Positions 52,671 through 61,842 of a DNA stretch of 64,000 bases are shown here, in pieces. Position numbers and translations under genes: made by a program. The DNA is from CAUZIR01 sp965250195. Its GTDB lineage: Bacteria; Chloroflexota; Dehalococcoidia; Lucifugimonadales; UBA2962. The stretch lies in NCBI GenBank assembly GCA_965250195.1, contig OZ252295.1, positions 1,922,001-1,986,000 on the forward strand. Direction: 5' to 3'. How positions within the stretch are numbered: position 1 is the first letter of the stretch; each line of letters opens with the position of its first letter. The notes beneath the pieces are model-generated. The model was given only the letters and a program-made list of their open reading frames with translations, had not been told where the DNA came from and ran no database searches.

Positions 52671-54254
52671 ATGGACCTCATTTTGCTTGGTGGACGCATT
52701 CTTACTATGGATGGCGCTGGTCGCCGGGCCGAGGCTCTGGCCGTTGATGGGGGCAAGATTGTGGCGGTGGGCGCGAATGCCGAGATCGCCCGGATGGCTG
52801 GCGACGAGACCCGCGTCGTGCGGCTGAACGGACGGGCGGTCACGCCGGGGTTTATCGACCCACATAATCACTTTTCCATGACGACGTTCGAGCCGGTGTC
52901 GGCCGACTTACGCACGCCGCCACTGGCGACGAAGCGCGATGCGCTGGACGCCATCGCTGCCACGGCCGCATCGACGCCGACGGGCCAGTGGATATGGGGG
53001 CAGACGTATGGCGCCCGTGCGCTCGGTGAAGACGGACCTTTTACGAAAGGCGAACTGGATGAGGTCTCGGGCGACCACCCGGTGTGCGTGATGGACGATT
53101 CGTATCACGCCCTGTTCGCCAACTCGGCCGCGCTGGCCATCGCCGGGATCGACCGGGATACGCCCGACCCGCACAAGGGGTCTATCGTCAGGGACGGATC
53201 TGGCGAGCCCACGGGCTTCTTGCAGGAGCGGGCGATGGACAAAATTCATCGCACGACGATGCGTTCGTTCATCGAGGTGTACGGCGAGGAGGCGGTCGGC
53301 GACCTGGTGCTTCATAACGCCCGGCGGCACCTGGCCCACGGGGTGACGAGCCTGGGAGATGTCCAGACGATGCCGGAGAGCGCGGAGATGTACCGCATTG
53401 CCGCTACCCAGGGGAAGCTGCCGATTTGCGTGCGCCAGATTCGCGGCGGGGAGACGTTTTTCGGCGTGCCGGACAGGGCCGCCGCCGGGCGGTTCGACTC
53501 GGACAACGTGTCGGACCGGCTCAGGGGCGGGGCGGTGAAGATTTATATGGACCCGGTGTACCCGGACATGGGCTTCGCCCACTGCCACCCGGACGGCTCA
53601 CTGACCCCTTCGGGCGATGTCTATTACACCCAGGAGGAGGCCGACGAACTGGTGCTTTCTTCCGTCCGCCACGGACTACAGGTCGCTATTCATTGCCTGG
53701 GCAACCGCGCAATTGACCAGACGCTGAACGCCTTCGAACGGGCGATAAGGGAGGTGCCTGGGGCGGCCGATCTGCGCCTGCGCATGGACCACTTCATGTT
53801 CCCGACGCTGGACCAGGTGAAACGGGCGGCCCAACTGCCGGTAGTCATCTCTCATCAGCCCGCGTTCCTCTACAACATCGGCCACCTGATCGAGGAGGGG
53901 GTCAACGACCACGGTATCGACGCCGAGCCGGAGCCGCTGGCGGCGATGGTGGACGCGGAGGCCACGCTGGCGGCGGGGTCCGACTTTCCCTGCGCTTCGA
54001 TGGCGCCTTTGGACGGCGTTGCAGCGGCGGTGAGCAGGCGGCACTACAGCGGACGGCAGATCGCCCCGGACCAGGCGATTTCGGCCGAGGAGATCATTCG
54101 CCAGTACACGAACGGGTCGGCCTTCTCGATATTTCGAGAGGGAGAAGTTGGTTCGTTGGAGACCGGCAAGCGGGCGGACATGGTGGTGCTCAGTCACGAC
54201 CCGACGGGCGCGCACCCGGACCATATTTTCGACATCAACGTCGAGCAGACGTAA
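52671..54254 (+). CDS. Amidohydrolase family protein (YtcJ-like)
   Basis: 527 residues: a beta-strand domain (LILLGGRILTMDGAGRRAEALAVDGGKIVAVG), the metal motif FIDPHNHFS (HxH), then the TIM-barrel with the later histidines (AIHCLGNRAIDQT) and an aspartate in SDFPCASMAPLDGVAAAV. The YtcJ-like subgroup acts on N-formyl or hydantoin-like and aryl amide substrates and tends to lack the lysine bridge of class I amidohydrolases. ATG 52671 directly precedes the conserved strand; the frame back to 52611 starts in the repeat-flanking region. Confidence 0.85.
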   Translation: MDLILLGGRILTMDGAGRRAEALAVDGGKIVAVGANAEIARMAGDETRVVRLNGRAVTPGFIDPHNHFSMTTFEPVSADLRTPPLATKRDALDAIAATAASTPTGQWIWGQTYGARALGEDGPFTKGELDEVSGDHPVCVMDDSYHALFANSAALAIAGIDRDTPDPHKGSIVRDGSGEPTGFLQERAMDKIHRTTMRSFIEVYGEEAVGDLVLHNARRHLAHGVTSLGDVQTMPESAEMYRIAATQGKLPICVRQIRGGETFFGVPDRAAAGRFDSDNVSDRLRGGAVKIYMDPVYPDMGFAHCHPDGSLTPSGDVYYTQEEADELVLSSVRHGLQVAIHCLGNRAIDQTLNAFERAIREVPGAADLRLRMDHFMFPTLDQVKRAAQLPVVISHQPAFLYNIGHLIEEGVNDHGIDAEPEPLAAMVDAEATLAAGSDFPCASMAPLDGVAAAVSRRHYSGRQIAPDQAISAEEIIRQYTNGSAFSIFREGEVGSLETGKRADMVVLSHDPTGAHPDHIFDINVEQT

Positions 54255-54305
54255 GTGGACGGGGAGCTTGTTTACGATGCTTAATACCAACCTTGCTTTG
54301 AAATG

Positions 54306-54411
54306 GTTTTTTGGAGGCTGGCCCCCAAACCCTACGAAGGGGGCTCACAACCCCCTTAGAACCCCCGATGGATTGCGAGCCAATCGCGGTACATTGCAAA
54401 AACGATGAGCG
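54306..54411 (+). repeat. Interspersed repeat, copy IX (module A plus the start of module B)
   Basis: Module A with one A-C mismatch in hairpin 1 (TTTGGAGGC versus GCCCCCAAA) and hairpin 2 as AAGGGGG-CTCACAA-CCCCCTT. The linker and module B follow only as far as aaaacgatgag, whose ATG at 54405 is the start codon of the next gene. The rest of B and C is missing or replaced by coding sequence. Confidence 0.75.
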
Positions 54412-55316
54412 AATTACTTGCTTACATTAATGGTGAGTTGGTGCCGGAGTCTGAGGCTCGGGTGTCGATCTATGACCGGGGCTATATGTTTGCCGACCTG
54501 GTGACCGAGTCCACCCGGACGTTTGGGATGGCGCCCTTCAAGCTGCCGGAACATTTGGACCGGCTTTATGACTCTATGAAGGCGACGGAGATCGACTCGG
54601 GGATGACGAAGGCCGAGATGGAGGCCGCGACGCTGGATATGCTGGAGCGCAACCGGGCGGCATTCGGGCCGGGGGACGATGCGTGGATTGTGCATAACGT
54701 GTCTCGAGGGGTGTTCCACTACAAAAGCGAGCCAGGCATGAACGCCGGCCCGGCGACGGTGGTGATTCACTGCTTTCCCATCGACTTCCCGTCGTTTTCA
54801 AAGTTCTATACGGAGGGCGCGCACGCCATCACGCCGTCGGTGCGGCAGGTGTCACCGGAGACGCTGGACCCGAAGATCAAGCACCGCAGCCGCATGGCGG
54901 GGCAACTCGCAGATTTAGAGGTGGCGAGCACGGACCCCGAGGCGATGGCCGTGCTGCTGGACCGCGACGGCAATTTGACGGAGAACACGGGCGGGAACTT
55001 TTTCATCGTCAAAGACGGAGTGGTCAAGACGCCGACGACACGGAGCGTTTTAGAGGGCGTGAGCCGGGCGACTGTGCTGGAGCTGTGCGCACAACTGGGC
55101 ATCCCTCACTCAGAGGAGGTGATGCAGGCGTATCACGCGACGGTGGCCGACGAGGCGTTCGTGACGTCCACGCCGTACTCGATGCTGCCGGTGACGCGCT
55201 TTAACGGCCGCCCTGTGGGCGACGGGCGACCGGGCCCGGTGACGGGGCGATTGCTGGCGGCATGGAGCGAGCTGGTGGGCGTGGACATCGTCGACCAGGC
55301 GACTAGCGCCAGCTAG
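54405..55316 (+). CDS. Class IV aminotransferase (branched-chain/D-amino acid type)
   Basis: 303-residue fold-type IV PLP enzyme: AYINGELVPESEARVSIYDRGYMFADLV, the catalytic lysine region LDPKIKHRSRMAGQLADLEV, LLDRDGNLTENTGGNFFIVKDG for PLP phosphate contacts and VADEAFVTSTPYSMLPV. The family includes IlvE, Dat and 4-amino-4-deoxychorismate lyase; without pathway neighbours the substrate is open. The start codon lies in repeat copy IX. A clear paralogue is encoded at 61843 on the other strand. Confidence 0.87.
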   Translation: MSELLAYINGELVPESEARVSIYDRGYMFADLVTESTRTFGMAPFKLPEHLDRLYDSMKATEIDSGMTKAEMEAATLDMLERNRAAFGPGDDAWIVHNVSRGVFHYKSEPGMNAGPATVVIHCFPIDFPSFSKFYTEGAHAITPSVRQVSPETLDPKIKHRSRMAGQLADLEVASTDPEAMAVLLDRDGNLTENTGGNFFIVKDGVVKTPTTRSVLEGVSRATVLELCAQLGIPHSEEVMQAYHATVADEAFVTSTPYSMLPVTRFNGRPVGDGRPGPVTGRLLAAWSELVGVDIVDQATSAS

Positions 55317-56418
55317 CTTAGCCGGTCCCTGGCGTACGCCCGTAGCTTTTCGCAGTAGGCGTCTTTGTAGTGGTCTTCGAGCGGGGATTTTCTCGCTGTC
55401 GGCCAGCTGGTGATGAACCACCATAGCCGGTGCAACATGCTGGGGTTGGCCAGCAGCACCACGGGGCTGTAGTTTCCGCTGCCCTCACCGCGCCTGCGCC
55501 GCAGGTAGCGCATGTCCCCGTGGTGGACGTAACGGGTGAACTTGTCCAGAAAACGGGTGACGTATTTCTGGCCGGGGATGGGCAGAATTGAGGCGATAAA
55601 CGCCAATACGTGAAGGATGTGAGTCGGCGGCATGCGGGGGACGATGTCGTTGCCGTTGACCACCCGGTAGATGGGGGTGCGGATGGACCGGGCGAGCCCG
55701 TAACCGGCCATGCGGGGCTGACCAAAGGTGTAGCAGGCGCCGGTCGAGTCACCGGCGATTTTGTAGGTGGCCACGAGCGCCAATGCGCCGCCCAGGCTGT
55801 GCCCGGTAAGGTAGAGCGCGTAGCCGTCGTCGCGCAGGGGGGCGAGGTCACGCTCAATGGCGTCCTCGACTGCGGCGAACCCGTCCCAGAAGCCGGAGTG
55901 GAAGGTGAGGCCGTTGACCTCTTTGGGCAGCATGTTGGCGTCGGTTTTTATGTCGTCGATTTTGCCCTCGGTCCCCCTGAAGGCGAGGACGGCGATTTTT
56001 TTGGCACCGCCGGCTCTTTGGACGGGTCGTTGTGGGCTAAGAACGCCTGGGTGTCGGTGCTGTCGCCAAGGGGGGCGGAATCGTAGGTGGCGACGAGGGT
56101 GAAGCCGCCCCGGTTCAATAGAGCTTCCAAGCTGCTCGCCGATGTCCCCCTGTAGACACAATGCTCATCGCTGATGAGGCCTCGCAGGATGTCGAGGGCG
56201 TCGGCGTCGCTGGGAGCCGACTTTATCGAGGCGAATACAGCCCCCAATTCGCCGCCAGAGGGGCCGTCGGGCTCCGTAGCAGGGGCGTCGGGGCTTCCGA
56301 AGTCCGTGTAGGCGAGCAGCGGCATCTCGGCCATGAGCAGCGCCATGCGGTCGGAGTAGGCGGCGCGCTTGACCGGCGGGGCCAGCAGCCGCTCGTCGTC
56401 GAAAACGCGGTAGCCCAT
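55313..56418 (-). pseudogene. Class 3 lipase (alpha/beta hydrolase), frameshifted
   Basis: ATG 56418 (AAGGAGG upstream) begins MGYRVFDDERLLAPPVKRAAYSDR, an N-terminal cap region, and continues to about 56005. There a 7-base T run (55996-56002) breaks the frame; eight Ts would join it to KKIAVLAFRGTEGKIDDIKTDA, the lipase-3 core, which carries the nucleophile elbow GHSLGGALALVATYKIAG, an aspartate in NGNDIVPR and a C-terminal histidine region. Intact, it would be about 368 residues, hydrolysing triacylglycerols or other esters. Its end overlaps the aminotransferase stop (convergent). Confidence 0.82.
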
Positions 56419-56428
56419 TGCGGCCTCC

Positions 56429-57430
56429 TTAAGCTATGTCTACGGGTAGACCGGTGCGGGCCGACTCGACCGCCGCGTCGAGCACTGAGAGCACGCGAGA
56501 CGCGTCGCGCACGGTTATGGGCGGCTCCGTATGCTCGCTGATACTAGTGACCCAAGCGCTTAGCTCGCGCTCGTACATGGCCAGCGGGCTGGGGTTGCCG
56601 GGCTCGATGGTGGTGGGGTGGGAGTAGGCGGAGTCGACCTCGGAGAAGATGGTGACGATGTCGCGGGGGACGTGGTGGGAACTCCACTCCCACTCGGCCC
56701 TGATTCGGCCCGCGTCTCCGGCGACTTCGATGACGTCGATGGCTCCGACGCGCTGGGAGCAAACTACGCTTGCCAGTATGTCCCTACTGAGGCGCAGGGT
56801 GAAGGCCGTCGCATCGTCGATGCCGGTGTCCACGGCGCGGTTCATTTCGCCGTAGACGCGCATGGGCTCGGCGTCGGTCATCCAAAGTATCTGGTCGGTC
56901 AGGTGGGAGCCGACCCACTGCAGCGGCCCGCCGCCGGAGTCAGGGTCGGAGCGCCAACCCTCTAATGGCCACGATCCCTTGGACGCCGAAACGGTCTGGA
57001 TGCGGCCTATGGCCCCGGCGGATATGAGGCGCTTCATGATGACCCGGCCCTCGGCGTAGCGCTCGCAGTAACCCACCATGACGCGCTGACCGGTGCGCTC
57101 CTGGGCGGCGATGATGAGGTCGGCCTCGGCCTGGTTCAGGCCCGCGGGCTTTTCCACGAAGACCGATGCACCGGCGTCGAGCGCCGCGATGACGGCGTCT
57201 TTGAGTGCGGCGTGGGGCAGGGCGATGACGACGGCGTCGAGGCGCTCGGCCGCCAACATGTCGGCATAATCGAGGTATGGTCGGTCGAAGCCGAAGCAGT
57301 CGGCCGTCTCTTTAGCGCGGACCTCGTCGACGTCGGCGCACGCCGCCAGCTCGACCCTAGGGTGGGCTGCGAGCGGCGGGCACAGGACGTCAACGCCCTG
57401 GAGCCCGCAGCCTATTAGCCCGATTTTCAG
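56429..57430 (-). CDS. Gfo/Idh/MocA-family oxidoreductase, probable CTG start
   Basis: The N-terminal Rossmann motif LKIGLIGCGLQGVD starts at the very first codons, showing that translation must begin near 57430. There is no ATG, GTG or TTG; CTG at 57428-57430 overlaps the preceding ridA stop as CTGA. GASVFVEKPAGLNQAEADL has the canonical EKP lysine, unlike the paralogue at 6355, and GGGPLQWVGSHLTDQI follows. About 333 residues, typical of sugar/inositol dehydrogenases with NAD(P). If only the first ATG were used (57259) the cofactor fold would be lost. Confidence 0.82.
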   Translation of the reverse strand: MKIGLIGCGLQGVDVLCPPLAAHPRVELAACADVDEVRAKETADCFGFDRPYLDYADMLAAERLDAVVIALPHAALKDAVIAALDAGASVFVEKPAGLNQAEADLIIAAQERTGQRVMVGYCERYAEGRVIMKRLISAGAIGRIQTVSASKGSWPLEGWRSDPDSGGGPLQWVGSHLTDQILWMTDAEPMRVYGEMNRAVDTGIDDATAFTLRLSRDILASVVCSQRVGAIDVIEVAGDAGRIRAEWEWSSHHVPRDIVTIFSEVDSAYSHPTTIEPGNPSPLAMYERELSAWVTSISEHTEPPITVRDASRVLSVLDAAVESARTGLPVDIA

Positions 57431-57897
57431 CCTTCTACCTCGACTATGACTTCGATCTCGACGGGGATGTTGCCGGGCAGGTTGGCCAGGCCTACCGCCG
57501 AGCGGGCGTGGCGGCCCTTGTCTCCGAAGACCTCTACGAGAAGGTCGGAGCAGCCGTTGGCTACTTGTGGGTGCTCGGTAAAATCTCCGGTCGAATTGAC
57601 CATCGATAAAAGCTTTACTACCTGCTTTACCCGGTCGAGGTCGCCGCCGACGGCCTGCTTTATGCGGGCGAGCATGTTGATTCCGACGAGCCTTGCCGCG
57701 TCGTAACCCCGCTGGGTGTCGAGGTCCTGGCCCAACTTGCCGATGGGTCTGGATCCGTCAGCGGCCTTCATCGGACCAAGCCCTGACAGGTAAATCAGGT
57801 TGCCGGTGCGCACGCTGGGCACGTAGTTGGCCACCGGGGACTGGGGGTCCGGCAAGGTAATGCCCAACTCTGCAATTCTGTCGTCAATTTTCCCCAC
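57427..57897 (-). CDS. RidA/YjgF-family protein
   Basis: 156-residue member of the YjgF/YER057c/UK114 family, of the longer subfamily seen with catabolic genes: RTGNLIYLSGLGPM, QRGYDAARLVGINMLARIKQAVGGDLDRVKQVVKLLSMVN, SAVGLANLPGNIPVEIEVIVEV. The arginine that binds substrate carboxylate in classical RidA (KCTVFL/R..) is not evident at the usual place, so imine deamination is uncertain. Overlaps the downstream dehydrogenase start; the phosphotriesterase gene lies upstream. Confidence 0.82.
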   Translation of the reverse strand: MGKIDDRIAELGITLPDPQSPVANYVPSVRTGNLIYLSGLGPMKAADGSRPIGKLGQDLDTQRGYDAARLVGINMLARIKQAVGGDLDRVKQVVKLLSMVNSTGDFTEHPQVANGCSDLLVEVFGDKGRHARSAVGLANLPGNIPVEIEVIVEVEG

Positions 57898-57952
57898 GAT
57901 TTCTCTCCTCTACAGTTGTGTTGATTCCCAGTTTTTGGCCGCCCGGAACCAT

Positions 57953-59005
57953 TTACTCGAAAGTCAGGATGTCGGACGGGTTGCTGGTGATGATGTCGCC
58001 CACTTCTTCTGCCGAGAAGCCGCCCTGTTTCATGCGAGGGACGATGTTTTGCAGGATGTGGTGGTAGCCGTGGCCGCCGTACTTTACGAGCCGGTGCTTG
58101 GAGCAGATGTCCTGCGCCACCAGCGCCTTTTTGCCGTAGCCGTTTTCTACCAGCAACTGCAGCTTGTCCATGCGCTGGACGTCGTTGGGCATGTAGGAGC
58201 CCGGCAGGGGATAGTGGGATGACTCGGAGCCGAACAGGTCGTACTCCATATAACACCCCGATTTGGCCAGTTCGAGGGTCTGATCATCGTCGTAAATGGT
58301 TCGATCAAGATGCCCCATGACGACGCGCTCGGTGTTGGCACCGGCCTCTGCCAGTACATCCAGTATTTCACGAGGAGCCCCCGGGTCCCGACCCGGATGA
58401 ATGAGCACGGGCGCACCGGTCTCGCGCTGGGCGGCGGCGGCGGCGCGAAGCACTTTGCGCTCGTTGTCGGTGAGGGGATACGAACAGCCGATCTCTCCGA
58501 TGATGCCCGCTTTGACGCCCGTATCTCCCACGCCCTCGGTGATCTCTTTGATCATCTGGTCGGCCAGTTCAGTCTCGGTGCGGGTGCCCATGTCTTCGGG
58601 GTGGACCTGGTCAACGTACCAGCCCGCCCCCATGACGACGTTGAGGTCGGTCGCCCGCGAGATGCGGGTGAGAGCGAGTGGGTCACGTCCTATGCCCAGA
58701 GTGGTGGCATCGACGATGGTGCCGCCGCCCTCGAGGCGGTAGTGCATGGCCTCTTCTATTGCAGACTTTTCGTCCAAGAGCAACAAGTTATCGAGGTTCG
58801 ACGTCCAGTTGTAACGGATCCAACCGAGGTTCTCCATGGAGAGTTTCTGGTGGGCGAGGAATTTCTGGGACGCCTCCTCGGGCTCGACGAACATGGTCGA
58901 GAATTCGATGAGCAGGTGCTCGTGGGTCATGGTCGGCCCCAGCGTCGCGGGGTCGACCGGGCCGGTGACGGTCTGCGCCAGGCCCGACAGTGCGGATTTA
59001 GCCAA
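57953..59005 (-). CDS. php: Phosphotriesterase-family metal-dependent hydrolase
   Basis: 350 residues: VDPATLGPTMTHEHLLIEF with the HxH pair (H28/H30), GGTIVDATTLGIGRD, IIGEIGCSY with a glutamate in place of the carboxylated lysine, TGAPVLIHPGRD, MGHLDRTI with aspartate. This pattern is typical of the PTE-like family (php/PTER group), whose real substrates are mostly lactones or unknown esters rather than phosphotriesters. First gene of a run with ridA and the Gfo/Idh/MocA dehydrogenase. Confidence 0.87.
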   Translation of the reverse strand: MAKSALSGLAQTVTGPVDPATLGPTMTHEHLLIEFSTMFVEPEEASQKFLAHQKLSMENLGWIRYNWTSNLDNLLLLDEKSAIEEAMHYRLEGGGTIVDATTLGIGRDPLALTRISRATDLNVVMGAGWYVDQVHPEDMGTRTETELADQMIKEITEGVGDTGVKAGIIGEIGCSYPLTDNERKVLRAAAAAQRETGAPVLIHPGRDPGAPREILDVLAEAGANTERVVMGHLDRTIYDDDQTLELAKSGCYMEYDLFGSESSHYPLPGSYMPNDVQRMDKLQLLVENGYGKKALVAQDICSKHRLVKYGGHGYHHILQNIVPRMKQGGFSAEEVGDIITSNPSDILTFE

Positions 59006-59078
59006 TTAGTTGCCTCCTCGTTGCCCGTCCGTCTTGTCGGCCGGACGGGCAAACCCTAGCAACGGCGGTTCACAGGCG

Positions 59079-59990
59079 TCAAGGGCATGGCTCGCGGTGG
59101 GCGTCTAGGTTAAGGTTTTTCTTCATGGAGCTGAACCCGAGCGCGTTGGCCCTGATACAGAACTCGCCGGTGTCGAGCCCGTACTCGACGTTGAAGACGG
59201 CCTTGCCCGACTCGATGAACGGAGACAGGGCCCCGCAGTCCTCGAACTCGAAACACTCTTCGTTCAGCGCCCAGTCGAAGTGCGACAGCAGGTCTGGAAT
59301 CTGGTCCCCGTCGTTCTTCAGCCCGATGGATAGTCCCCTGGCATGAGCCGTCTTGGCCAGCCAGATGTTGTAGGTGATCTGGTCTTCGTACGTGAGCGGG
59401 AACCCGGTTTCGTTCAGGTAGCCGTCCACGTTGTCCGGCTCGACGGCGTCGAAGCTTTTCGCCTTGCACAGGTCCAACCGCGCCTCCATGATGGGGCCGA
59501 GCACGTCCAGGCGGCGGATGTCGAGCCACTTTTCTCCTTCCCAATCGGCGAGGCCAGAACCTATCGCCTCGTCGGGGAATGCGTCTGCGTCGGGCCGCCA
59601 GTTTTCCCAGCTACCGGCGCTGACGTAACAGACGACCTTGATGCCGCGCTCTTGCACCGCCTGCACCACGCCGGAGTCGTTTTCGAACAGGTCGATGTCG
59701 TACATGTCTACGTCTATCGACAGGTCGACCGGCAGGCCCTCCAACTGCCATTGCCAGCTGGTGCCCGGCTGCGGCCGCCAGAATTCGGCCCCTGACACTG
59801 GGGTCGCCGAGGTCGGCGTGGGCTCCGGTGTCACTGTGGGTTCTGGGGTCGAGATGGCCTCCGGCGACTCGGCTGTCGCGACTGCCTCTTCGACGGCCAC
59901 CTGCCCGCAGCCAGCCAGCCCGACGGCAAGAAGCAGTGCGGCGGATGCGGTGCGCAGATTGATGGGTTGAAGCACTGTAGCTGGTAGCAC
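59079..59990 (-). CDS. GH114-like endo-alpha-1,4-polygalactosaminidase family lipoprotein
   Basis: 303-residue exported protein with lipobox VGLAGC. The core has WQWQLEGLPVDLSIDVDMYDIDLFEN, VVCYVSAGSWENWRPDADAFP, WLDIRRLDVLGPIMEARLDLCKAKSFDAVEPDNVDGYL with candidate acid/base Asp/Glu, GLSIGLKNDGDQIPDL and FNVEYGLDTGEFC. This is the glycoside hydrolase family 114/TM1410-like fold, acting on galactosaminogalactan-type polymers or unknown glycans. A Pro/Thr-rich linker separates lipid anchor and enzyme. The 88-base gap to the next gene is empty. Confidence 0.8.
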   Translation of the reverse strand: MLPATVLQPINLRTASAALLLAVGLAGCGQVAVEEAVATAESPEAISTPEPTVTPEPTPTSATPVSGAEFWRPQPGTSWQWQLEGLPVDLSIDVDMYDIDLFENDSGVVQAVQERGIKVVCYVSAGSWENWRPDADAFPDEAIGSGLADWEGEKWLDIRRLDVLGPIMEARLDLCKAKSFDAVEPDNVDGYLNETGFPLTYEDQITYNIWLAKTAHARGLSIGLKNDGDQIPDLLSHFDWALNEECFEFEDCGALSPFIESGKAVFNVEYGLDTGEFCIRANALGFSSMKKNLNLDAHREPCP

Positions 59991-60079
59991 GTTGGGCCCG
60001 ACGAGTACCGGTCAGAACCTCAAGAGTGTACCGCCACGGCTCCGCCTCTTTTTTGCCCTCTTCGTCGCTGGCGAACCGG

Positions 60080-61735
60080 CTAGTTGGTTTCGATCAGCTC
60101 GAAGTCGCCGCCGGTCAGGGTGTAGATCGTTGAATTGATCTTGATGTTGACCGTCTGGCCAATGGCGATCTCGCCAATTTCTACGACGGTCTCCTCGTAG
60201 CCGATCTGCATGGTGCAGGCGACCAACTCGTCCGGCGCGGGCACGATGTTGATGACCGCTATGGTGATCGCTTCACCGTCGCGCCTCATCGAGACGGGGG
60301 TCAGTTCTGCGCAGCCACCGTGGAGCACGGAGGTGATGTGCAACCGGTATTGGGGCGGTGGTGACTTGGTCGCCGACACGGTCACCGACTCGATGCCCGC
60401 CTCGACCTCGACCGTCGCGTAGCCCCGGTCGTCGGGCTCGGAGATGGCGTCGTCCGAGCCGCTCTGGCCGCTGTCGTCCGTCTGCTCGCCCGCATCGGGC
60501 CGGGGCTCTTTCGCCGGCAATATGTCGAAGTCGCCGCCGCGCAGGGTGTAGGTCTGGTCGTTGATGTGAATGGTGAGGATATCGCCTTCTGGCAGCTCGC
60601 CAATACTGAAGGACTCCTGGCCGTAGCGGATCTGGGCGGTGCACTCGACCTCGGCTCGTGGCGAGGGCATCAGGTTGAAGATGAGCACGGTGAGCACGTC
60701 GCCGTCGGGGCCGTTCTCTCGGATAAATTCGCCGCCGCCAGCCTCCGCGCAGCCACCGCTGAGGATGGTGATGACGCTGAGGCCGTACTGAGTGGGGATG
60801 GAGCGGGTGGCCGTGAGCAAGACGCGGTCGATTTCGGCCTGGACGCTGAATCGCTCGTAGCCCTCCGATGGCTCGATGGTGGACTCGCGCTCGGTCAATG
60901 CGAAGTCGGCAAGAATGAAGATGCGGTCGTTGATGCGGATGGTGTAGCTGACTCCGTCTTTGAAGTCGGATCCGAGCGCCACGGTTTCGGTGCCGATGCG
61001 GTAGTCGTCGGTGCAGATGACGTCTCCTGTGGGGACGCTGTTTTGCACGATGACGCCGACCATGTCGCCCTCTCGCACGACGGTGGCGTTGTCGAACCGG
61101 GCGCAGCCGTTGGGCAGGCCGTAGGTGATGGTCAGGCTGTACTGGACGGGGAATGACTCCATGACGTTGAGGGTCAAGCCCTCGATGGGGGACGGGACCA
61201 GCTCAGGGTTGGGGTTTACCGGCAACGTATCGCCCACGCCGGTACCGGTGTCGTCCGAGAATTCGTGCTCGCCGCCGACGAGGATTCGGTTGGTGTCGTT
61301 GACCCTTACGTCGTAGGTGACGCCGGGGTCGAAGTCCCGACCCAGGTCCGTCTCGTGTTCTACGAAGCCATACAGTTCCGCACAGGCGACCATGCCGGTG
61401 AGACGCTGGTTGTAGACCTTTACGATTATCTGATCGCCGCTACGAGTCACCTCGATGGTTTCGTAGGTGTTGCAGGAGTTGGGCAGGCCGGAGGTGATGC
61501 GCAGCCCGTAGTGCGGCGAGTCCTCGGGCGTAGTGATCAGGAGGACTTCGTGGATGGGCGCCTCGACGCGCATTGAGCCGGGCTCTTCGTCTAGCTGCTG
61601 GTCAGAGGGGTCGCCGGAGTTGACGATGGTCGTCGTATCGTCGCCCGGTTGGGAGGCCGGGGCGCTGGTGCACGCCACGGCGGCCGTCAGGGCCAGCGCT
61701 GCGAGTAGGGGGATCAGGAACTTGAGCTTGGACAT
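60080..61735 (-). CDS. Lipoprotein with four tandem copies of an unrecognised ~100-residue domain
   Basis: 551 residues. The signal peptide has a lipobox-like LTAAVAC. Then four domain copies: about 54-160, 180-285, 290-400 and 440-548. Each shares V-x-A-x-I-x-x-V-x-L, a P-x-Q/H-Y-x-L-x-I segment, a GC (first copy SC) pair, then a second cysteine in C-T/A and a C-terminal Y-x-I/V-x-I/V-N-D ... GGDF stretch. Two cysteines per domain suggest a disulfide. I do not recognise the family. Acidic and Gly/Ser-rich linkers join the domains. ATG 61735 has GGAGA upstream. Confidence 0.8.
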   Translation of the reverse strand: MSKLKFLIPLLAALALTAAVACTSAPASQPGDDTTTIVNSGDPSDQQLDEEPGSMRVEAPIHEVLLITTPEDSPHYGLRITSGLPNSCNTYETIEVTRSGDQIIVKVYNQRLTGMVACAELYGFVEHETDLGRDFDPGVTYDVRVNDTNRILVGGEHEFSDDTGTGVGDTLPVNPNPELVPSPIEGLTLNVMESFPVQYSLTITYGLPNGCARFDNATVVREGDMVGVIVQNSVPTGDVICTDDYRIGTETVALGSDFKDGVSYTIRINDRIFILADFALTERESTIEPSEGYERFSVQAEIDRVLLTATRSIPTQYGLSVITILSGGCAEAGGGEFIRENGPDGDVLTVLIFNLMPSPRAEVECTAQIRYGQESFSIGELPEGDILTIHINDQTYTLRGGDFDILPAKEPRPDAGEQTDDSGQSGSDDAISEPDDRGYATVEVEAGIESVTVSATKSPPPQYRLHITSVLHGGCAELTPVSMRRDGEAITIAVINIVPAPDELVACTMQIGYEETVVEIGEIAIGQTVNIKINSTIYTLTGGDFELIETN

Positions 61736-61842
61736 CGTGCGTTCTCCATCTGTGTGATCGTTCACAAATAGAGACGACCGGAGGTTCGGAATTGTTCCAT
61801 TACGGTCAACGCCCCCGGACGGACGGCCGCATTAGACCGATG

